The notes beneath the pieces are model-generated. The model saw only the letters and a program-made list of their open reading frames with translations, was not told the origin of the DNA and searched no databases. Below are positions 1 through 30,553 of a DNA stretch of 30,553 nucleotides, piece by piece (position 1 is the first letter of the stretch; each line of letters begins with the position of its first letter). Source of the stretch: Saccoglossus kowalevskii (lineage: Eukaryota; Hemichordata; Enteropneusta; Harrimaniidae); NCBI RefSeq assembly GCF_000003605.2, contig NW_003128369.1:815849-846401 (forward strand). The letters are read 5' to 3'. Both the position numbers and the translations under genes were made by a program.

Positions 1-24
1 GATGAAGCAATGATATATACTTAC

Positions 25-25605
<25,581 letters not shown>

Positions 25606-25624
<19 letters not shown>

Positions 25625-25696
25625 CGTGATATCTCGGAAATTGAACTGACTTTCAGGTAAATTCCAATGCTACGTGTTCGCGTTCTACCACTCCAT
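25606..25696 (-). other. 5' UTR exon containing start codon and a 3-codon uORF
   Basis: On the minus strand an acceptor-like TGTGTTACAG ends at 25697, followed by 72 nt of untranslated sequence before the start codon at 25624. The exon itself begins with ATG GAG TGG TAG (25696-25685), a three-codon upstream ORF. The main start has A at -3 and G at +4, a strong context. An untranslated first exon would lie further right, and I could not place it with confidence; a GAG|GTAACG donor-like site near 25928 is one weak candidate. Confidence 0.5.
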
Positions 25697-27798
25697 CTGT
25701 AACACAATCACATATACACGTCAGGATTGAGTATTTCTACTGTCAGCTGGTCAAACTTGTAACTGTAAATATGAACAACGATACGCAGTGCGCGTCAGTT
25801 GAAGCACGTTAAAACTGACTGTGTTGTAAGAAATACGCCTGGTGTATCTTGGGTGAAATGTGTCACGCTGAACGCATTCGGAAACAGGTGCATGCGCAAA
25901 AGCTACTGGAATCGTACATGCCGTTACCTCTTGTGCCGCGTAACGACACTGTTACTGGCGTGGGGGCTATTAGAAATATGTTATTATATATATAACTTGT
26001 TACAATACTGTAGTATGAGTTCTACAAACGCCGTTACCGTTTCTGATTCACACAGTCTTCCCGAGGACCATTTGATACAAGTTTACGCTACAATACGATA
26101 AACAAGTTGTCCGTCATGTGGAGCTCACACATTTCTCTTGTCCATTGCGTAATATAACCAGACTAATGCAATTGTAGTAGGTGAAATAAACAATGTGTCT
26201 ATTGCATCCATAGCAACGCGCCTGACTTTCTATTTAATCAAGCATAATTATCATTACATCAATTTAAAAGCATTCAGACGATTCCTGTTTGGCTATACCC
26301 ATAAGTCACTGCGTTAAATATTGCCTAATGTAATCAATTTCACAAAATGGCGTAACGTATATTTGTTAAATATTTCAAGGGCGTCGAACGAATACAGTCA
26401 CTTCCATGGAGCCTTATCGACCATGACGGGCTCCCGAGGACAGCTAAATACAGCGCGTATATTGTCCCACCACAATAACTTTGTATGAATAAACAATGAT
26501 GGCCATGACAAAAATAATGCACCTAGACGAATTCAATGTTTAGGCTTGAGTTAATTGATTTATTCGGATTACACTACAACCTACTTTAATGATTCAAAAC
26601 AATTCCACCTAAAAAAACGCTTTGATAAGCGACGCCATGCCAAGGGTTTATCATCTAGTTATATTCCACTACGATTATAGACCCATGAAATAACGTATCA
26701 AACGTAGCAATTTGTAACCATGGAGACTACATTAGACTTGTAGATTGTGTCATTGTTTATTTTCCTTTATTACAATATGCATATATCCATTAAATTTGAT
26801 TATTCAGAAACAGGAAATCCCGGTCGTTTCAACCTGGGTTCCGGTGTAAATTGAGCGCTATGAAAACGCAAATAAACCAAACAATTTTTGTAAATTTACA
26901 CTGTCGCTGTCTACATACATTACCCAACATGCATTGCTGCACTGCTGATAGTTAATTGCTGTTTTGTTAATTGTAGTCAAGTTATTGAGAGTGAGTGCTG
27001 TAATAGTGAGGAATGATTGATTCTACTTTAGGTTCGAATCAATTATTGGTTCGACAGTGCTCAAAGTACGAATAAATCAATTTCTGGAAAGTGGCGCATT
27101 CATCAAATTTATTTTCAAATGAAAAATCATTCAGAAAATACGGAATGAAACGCTTACGTAACAATACTTCTTTTAGTGTAATCACATAACGTCAAGCAGT
27201 TCATCAAATTGATCATTTCCTGAATGAAAAGACGGCTATCATATAATAAGTAACCCAATTATTGAATCCGGATTTCAAAGAATAACAGAGGTCACATAAT
27301 ATTTTTTCTCTGAAAATTGGTAATGTTTATGTGGTTATTGCATGCATTGAATTACATGTTATACAATTCAAAATGTGAATTGTATATAAAATCAATACAG
27401 TAAACATTATTTAATTGTGAAACGTTAGATGTGTTCAACAATAGTTGTGGTAGTTAAGCGACTCTCTTGCTTAATCTCGAGGTGTCAGTAATAACGCTTG
27501 AAATTGTACGCTACACACTCGCTTATCGTTCACATACATTTTATTTTCAACAATTTTGCAACTGCGGCATATACGCATTTTTAAATAAATATGCGTTCCA
27601 AAACATTGTACAAATTATTTTCTACATTATATATATTTTATAATGATAATGATAATAAATAAATAAATAAATAATTGAATACATGATCAAAAAAAAAATA
27701 TTAAAAATAAAAAAAAAGACCCAAACTAAAATCGTATTTAAATAGGTGAAGCTAGAAACTTTATCAAAGCGGGTCACGGCTGTCAAAAGTGAAGACTG

Positions 27799-28086
27799 TT
27801 GTCGGTTTTACATACTAGAGGCAAGCGTCAACAGACGACCAAATCTGCATTTAAAGACTCTGTTGCCCGTCTGATCTCCACGATAAATATGTTTTCCTCG
27901 CAGACAGAGCTTCAGATAAAAACACTATGTTTGTACCTTAGTAAAGATCTTACTGGTAATAATAATCCTTCTTACAAACACAAACTAATTATCAAAAATG
28001 AAATGTTTGATAAACACAAATCATTTATGAATCATATTAACATTCTTTTCGAGAAAGAAATGGATGACTGGACCAGCTTGTATTAA
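27799..28086 (+). pseudogene. Unrecognised 95-codon open frame next to repeat C
   Basis: Opens with TTG rather than ATG and encodes a Lys/Asn-rich peptide (e.g. KDSVARLISTINMFSSQTEL). It ends 50 bp before repeat C copy 3 in the same orientation, so it may be part of the same decayed element. No motif I recognise and no splice-consistent partners; could be chance. Confidence 0.2.
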
Positions 28087-28129
28087 TTTAACAGTCCTAT
28101 ATATTGATGTTATTCGTTCCATCGACACA

Positions 28130-28465
28130 TATAATATGAGTTTATTACGAGGATACCGCAAAGTATGCACGAAGACAGTACAGCGCAAGTATCGACCGAC
28201 GCGCAGCCTTATTATTATAATCCCAAGGATACGTTATAGGAATGCCGAAATCCAAAATGTTTTGAACAGAATCAACGAACTTCTCTGTGTAGAGTCTGGT
28301 CAAACCCTGGTGCCAGCCATGTTTGTTTTTATTATCAAAAAACGGTTACGCGCGTAATCGTTCCATATTTGGAATTCGTATTTACTTATATGGTAGGATG
28401 AAAATACCCCGTAAAATTCCGCAAAATTACGGCGCGCTGTAACTTATGGCGTTACGGGGACAGAT
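28130..28465 (+). repeat. Interspersed repeat C, copy 3
   Basis: Runs from TTATTACGAGGATACCGC to GTAACTTATGGCGTTACG. Its frame encodes NELLCVESGQTLVPAMFVFI then KKRLRA, parallel to SELPCVGSGQTLEATMFVFT in copy 2. Family not recognised. Confidence 0.78.
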
Positions 28466-30553
28466 GTATAATATGTATAGCTATGATATTCCAATGATAT
28501 ATCCAGTTGAACTTGAGATCAAGAAGACTACTTGATCTGATTTTTCTATTTCATGCTTAGATCTGTGCATTGAATTTGAATAAGAGCTTTCCACGAGCTT
28601 TCTACCGGACTATAAGACAAGAGTGGTGATTTTAGTTTTACTATCATTAATATCCCCCTCTCCCCCACCTATGGGATATGTATTCCACAACCCTTTCAGT
28701 ATGTACGGCCACGTAGTACATATGCAGACCTTTTAAAGTAACATTGTCTTCAATGGTATTGTAGAGATCGACTGGCCTTAACATTCAATGTTTTTTCATC
28801 AGAGTCTGTAGTTAATTGCAATAAAACTGTAAAGATAATCTTATATTGCGTCAATGTCATTTATCTGATTTAGACCTCAGGTTTTAAACAGAAACCATTT
28901 GATCATGGCCCAGAATGATACATGCCAGGTGCCACACGTGGAACAAGATGTGCTCACTCTTTTTCGAGACATTTGAAACCGCTTCATTAATACCATATAA
29001 TTAATATATATTAATATATTGACTATGTAAGGGTAATTTACTTGTCAGGTATTTTGTTCTTGTGGATTGCTTTGTCAATTGTTGTCAGAAATTTGTTTTG
29101 TATTCTTGGGCTTGTAAATTTCCTCATACAACTTTGTTTGGGATGTTACGGTTGGATACGTTATTAACACTTTAACAAGATTCTCTTCACGTATTATTCG
29201 TTAGAAAAGAAGTATATTGTGAATATTTCGAAAATAGTTCGGGAGTAACGATTGTGCTGCGCCAAACTGCCATATAATACTAAGTACCCATGCACATTAT
29301 ACAATTATTCATTTATAATAAAACTGATATCTTGGCAACTTTGAAGAGACTACACAATGTTTATCAAATCATATACATCAGCTCAACATTTCATTCAGAT
29401 TTAAGGTGAACGTCTTATTAAGTATAATTGCAAAAGTAACCGGGTAACTTCAGCTTGATATCAGATAGGGACTAGATTAATGAGTCGATTGAGCGAGTTA
29501 GAGTGGATGCCGCTGTACGTAACAACTTCCCAATGTACATCCTTTAGGTTACATGCATTATAGCCACTGGTATTCACGTGGTGAGTTATCTAATAATTAT
29601 TACCAGCGTCATTTATTATTCTCCCTGGCCACCTGGGAAGTAATTGAACACAGTGTGGACACATTTGGCGATTAGATCAGAAACCGAGGTCCGGTGGGAC
29701 TGTACAATCGAAAGTGAGATCAACGCAACTCCATTTACACCTTTTGGCATCATAACCCAAAACGTGAATATATTTCAGATAACCTAAAAATATATGCTAA
29801 TGAGGTATGTTTTATCACGCCTGCGTTCACTTGTATTGCAATTATTGGTAAAGGGTTACAAAATACATGTATTAATATTTGTTCTTTAGTTTTTTTATGA
29901 AGGTTATATATTATTGTTCTTATGCTGTGGGAATTGGCGCTCTCCATCCTCGGTGAAACACACCTAACACAGGCCAACTATTATTCTTGCATATTTACAC
30001 TTGTATTGCATGCTAACTAATTCATAATGGCCATGCATATTTGAAAATTAAAAAAATAACAACAGAAAACGGTTGTTTCGAGGCTTAGCCTAAAATTGTT
30101 TGGAAATCATTGATTTGTTCCCCATCTTTGGTAAACTTCCTGAAGATTTTTAAAGGAGTATAATTTAACCATTTCGTCACATTCCAATACGTTTATTGAT
30201 GATAACGTGCACCGTATTAGTGTCACTACTTTCAATTAACGAGAAATGACAGGAAGGTTGAATATGATGAGCGGATGCCCTTACGTCCACTTACGTCAAG
30301 TATCTGAGATAGTCAGTGTAACCTAGGTCTGGTTCATTCAGTCACTTTTATAAATGTCCTGTAATTACAAATGAATGCGCCATTGAAGGGATTGACACCT
30401 AGCTACGTTATCAAAAGGATGATTTGGTCTGAGAAATAAGTTACAACAAAAGAAAGATAGGAATGTACACATTGTATATAAGTATGTAAGTGACATTTAA
30501 GATTGGGTAACTCTAACTGTGACTTCAGTATATAAATACGTGCATTGCGTATT

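Larger units (their letters stand above)
25697..30553. other. 5' flank of the TMC gene, no recognisable gene
   Basis: Open frames here are short and lack family motifs or splice-consistent neighbours. The only structured elements I see are the interspersed repeat at 28.1-28.5 kb and, just before it, a 95-codon open frame (27799-28086, plus) that I do not recognise. The gene's promoter and untranslated first exon must lie here but show no decisive core-promoter signature. Confidence 0.5.

Noticed and set aside
25799-26101. 100-codon plus-strand frame upstream of the TMC start
   Set aside because: It opens with TTG, has no recognisable motif, and its composition looks like translated flank; no splice-consistent neighbour.

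Overview
This is eukaryotic, intron-rich, AT-rich genomic DNA. It most likely comes from a marine invertebrate, possibly a deuterostome such as a hemichordate or echinoderm; that assignment is an inference from gene structure, repeat load and scaffold style. I see no bacterial, organellar or viral gene organisation, and no rRNA or tRNA gene. Nearly every open frame longer than 60 codons is either part of an exon of one gene or a chance frame in introns and repeats.

The one clear gene is on the minus strand and fills positions 25-25624. I assembled it by hand as 20 coding exons. Every junction has GT/AG borders and a compatible phase, giving 753 codons without a stop. The product is a transmembrane channel-like (TMC) protein of the TMC1/2/3 clade and most resembles TMC3. 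It has a basic cytoplasmic N-terminus, ten predicted membrane segments, a long extracellular TM5-TM6 loop with four N-glycosylation sequons ending in the family signature CWET-VGQ, and the conserved run around TM7-TM8. The start codon is at 25624. A 5' UTR exon with its own acceptor at 25697-25698 lies just upstream. The C-terminal tail continues off the left edge, because exon 20 ends in a good donor at position 24. Exon 14 is only 15 nt, a frame-neutral microexon in the extracellular loop.

Layout from right to left, in the direction of transcription: 25.7-30.5 kb is 5' flank with one interspersed-repeat copy at 28.1 kb. Exons 1-3 sit at 25.6, 24.1 and 20.3 kb. Intron 3 holds an assembly gap with a duplicated flank and a long ATT/CTT triplet tract. 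Exons 4-6 sit at 18.8, 16.5 and 15.0 kb. Intron 5 ends in a 45-bp minisatellite touching the exon 6 acceptor. Intron 6 (9.8-15.0 kb) is the main repeat store: an LTR-like promoter block, two TTAA-flanked MITEs, the 3' end of a LINE and a long TTTA tract. Exons 7-20 are packed into the left 9.8 kb, with a pentamer satellite, two more copies of the interspersed repeat and a short MITE in their introns.

The points most worth checking are the microexon, the pore-lining residues that differ from TMC1 (Lys where TMC1 has its pore Asp), a four-cysteine run after TM6, repeats that press against three different 3' splice sites, the TTAA MITE family, the CCAAT/TATA/AATAAA block at 14.6-14.8 kb, and a probable false duplication around the gap. 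I found no multi-gene system; the window is one channel gene with a rich repeat landscape.
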